The notes under the pieces: generated by a model
Seen by the model: only the letters and a program-made list of their open reading frames with translations
What the model was told of the DNA's origin: nothing
Databases searched by the model: none
In this document: one piece after another, positions 63,488 through 64,000 of the stretch
Layout of the letters: each line of letters opens with the position of its first letter
Numbering within the stretch: position 1 is the stretch's first letter
Translations under genes and position numbers: made by a program
NCBI GenBank assembly: GCA_041399065.1
Contig: JAWKTN010000004.1
Span: 806,001 to 870,000 of the forward strand
Direction of reading: 5' to 3'
Length of the DNA: 64,000 nucleotides
From: JAGQPD01 sp020426865
GTDB lineage: Bacteria; Planctomycetota; Planctomycetia; Pirellulales; Pirellulaceae

Positions 63488-64000
63488 ATGGCAAAGATTT
63501 ACTATGTTGGTGATTGGGCAGTTCAGCTGGGCCCGGTGTATGCCGAGTCGGCGTTCCATCATTCGGTGAAGGGTACGGAGATCTTTAATTATGGCACGTG
63601 GCTCGTTGAGGCACTTCAGTCCTCCGGGCAACATCGGGTGACGAGCGTGCCGTCGTGGGATTTTTACATGTTGCGACCCGGTGCCTATGAGGAGATCCTC
63701 CGTTCCTATGACGTACTGATCTTCTCGGACGTAGAAGCTCGGAATTTCCAGCTTTCTCCGGCCTTCTTCCAACGCGAACAATTCGGGAAACAATATCTGA
63801 CGTTCCCGGACCGCATTCGCTTGACAGTGGAAGCCGTGCAACAGGGTATGGGTATCATGTTCCTTGGGGGATGGCAAAGTTTTTCGGGAGACCGTGGAAT
63901 GGGCGGATGGGGACGTTGCGGCCTTCGCGAGATCTTGCCCGTCACATGCCTTGATCACGACGATCTCATCGAGAGTACCGAGGGATACTGTGCCGACGTT
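63488..64000 (+). CDS. DUF1355 glutamine amidotransferase-like protein, cut by the right edge
   Basis: 171 codons from ATG 63488 run open to the window edge. It reads MAKIYYVGDWAVQLGPVYAE, HSVKGTEIFNYGTWLVEALQ, YDVLIFSDVEARNFQLSP and MGIMFLGGWQSFSGDRGMGG, the family's conserved stretches. Class I glutamine amidotransferase fold, but without the classical nucleophile elbow in the visible part. Function unknown; cytoplasmic. The 120 bases before it form only a short unsupported frame. Confidence 0.8.
   Translation, partial: MAKIYYVGDWAVQLGPVYAESAFHHSVKGTEIFNYGTWLVEALQSSGQHRVTSVPSWDFYMLRPGAYEEILRSYDVLIFSDVEARNFQLSPAFFQREQFGKQYLTFPDRIRLTVEAVQQGMGIMFLGGWQSFSGDRGMGGWGRCGLREILPVTCLDHDDLIESTEGYCADV

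Noticed and set aside
1..64000. CRISPR arrays, rRNA genes, prophage structural genes, secondary-metabolite clusters
   Set aside because: I looked for regularly spaced repeats, rRNA-like segments, capsid/terminase-like proteins and large synthases, and saw none. The lone P450 and glycosyltransferase do not make a cluster.

Overview
The window looks like a chromosomal segment of a planctomycete, most likely of the Pirellulaceae/Pirellulales type. This rests on family content, not on a search. It contains three sulfatases, a DUF1559 pseudopilin, a PSCyt1/PSD1 protein followed by a DUF1501 protein, a CRTAC1-type FG-GAP lipoprotein, and several PEP-CTERM proteins, some with dockerin-like calcium repeats.

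Region 1 (1-19.3 kb) is mainly secreted catabolism. It holds a dipeptidyl-peptidase IV-like protein cut by the left edge, a small protein/nucleotidyltransferase pair, a PQQ-type sugar dehydrogenase with dockerin and PEP-CTERM tails, and two divergent sulfatases, one of which has lost its central part. A minus-strand run follows: CRTAC1 lipoprotein, small lipoprotein, polysaccharide deacetylase. Then come two related PEP-CTERM proteins flanking a DUF1559 pseudopilin, with a GH16 glucanase behind them.

Region 2 (19.3-34.5 kb) is an accessory region that looks like a decaying genomic island. It has long palindromes, an ISNCY-like element inside a HEPN-like gene, a serine recombinase beside a GC-rich orphan, three tandem PEP-CTERM paralogues, and the frameshifted end of an RHS protein with a phospholipase A2-like toxin tip followed by a broken four-helix membrane protein. 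A group II intron, a piece of a second intron protein, two YcxB-like proteins and an XRE regulator follow. The region ends with a frameshifted tyrosine integrase that abuts tRNA-Val(GAC).

Region 3 (34.5-49.3 kb) is conserved housekeeping: thrS, infC (apparently starting at ATC), a GT4 glycosyltransferase, metG, an MMPL transporter, a short uvrC, and two divergent phosphohexomutases.

Region 4 (49.3-64 kb) returns to planctomycete-specific content: the PSD1/DUF1501 pair, a cytochrome P450, a sulfatase, an EF-Tu fragment beside a strong terminator and a 24-codon ORF, a ferredoxin, a P-loop ATPase, a DinB protein, a truncated serine hydrolase, a GH127/DUF1680 glycosidase, and a DUF1355 glutamine amidotransferase-like protein cut by the right edge.

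All calls were made by reading translations. No database search, coverage data or phylogeny was available. Frameshifts may be real or may be sequencing errors.
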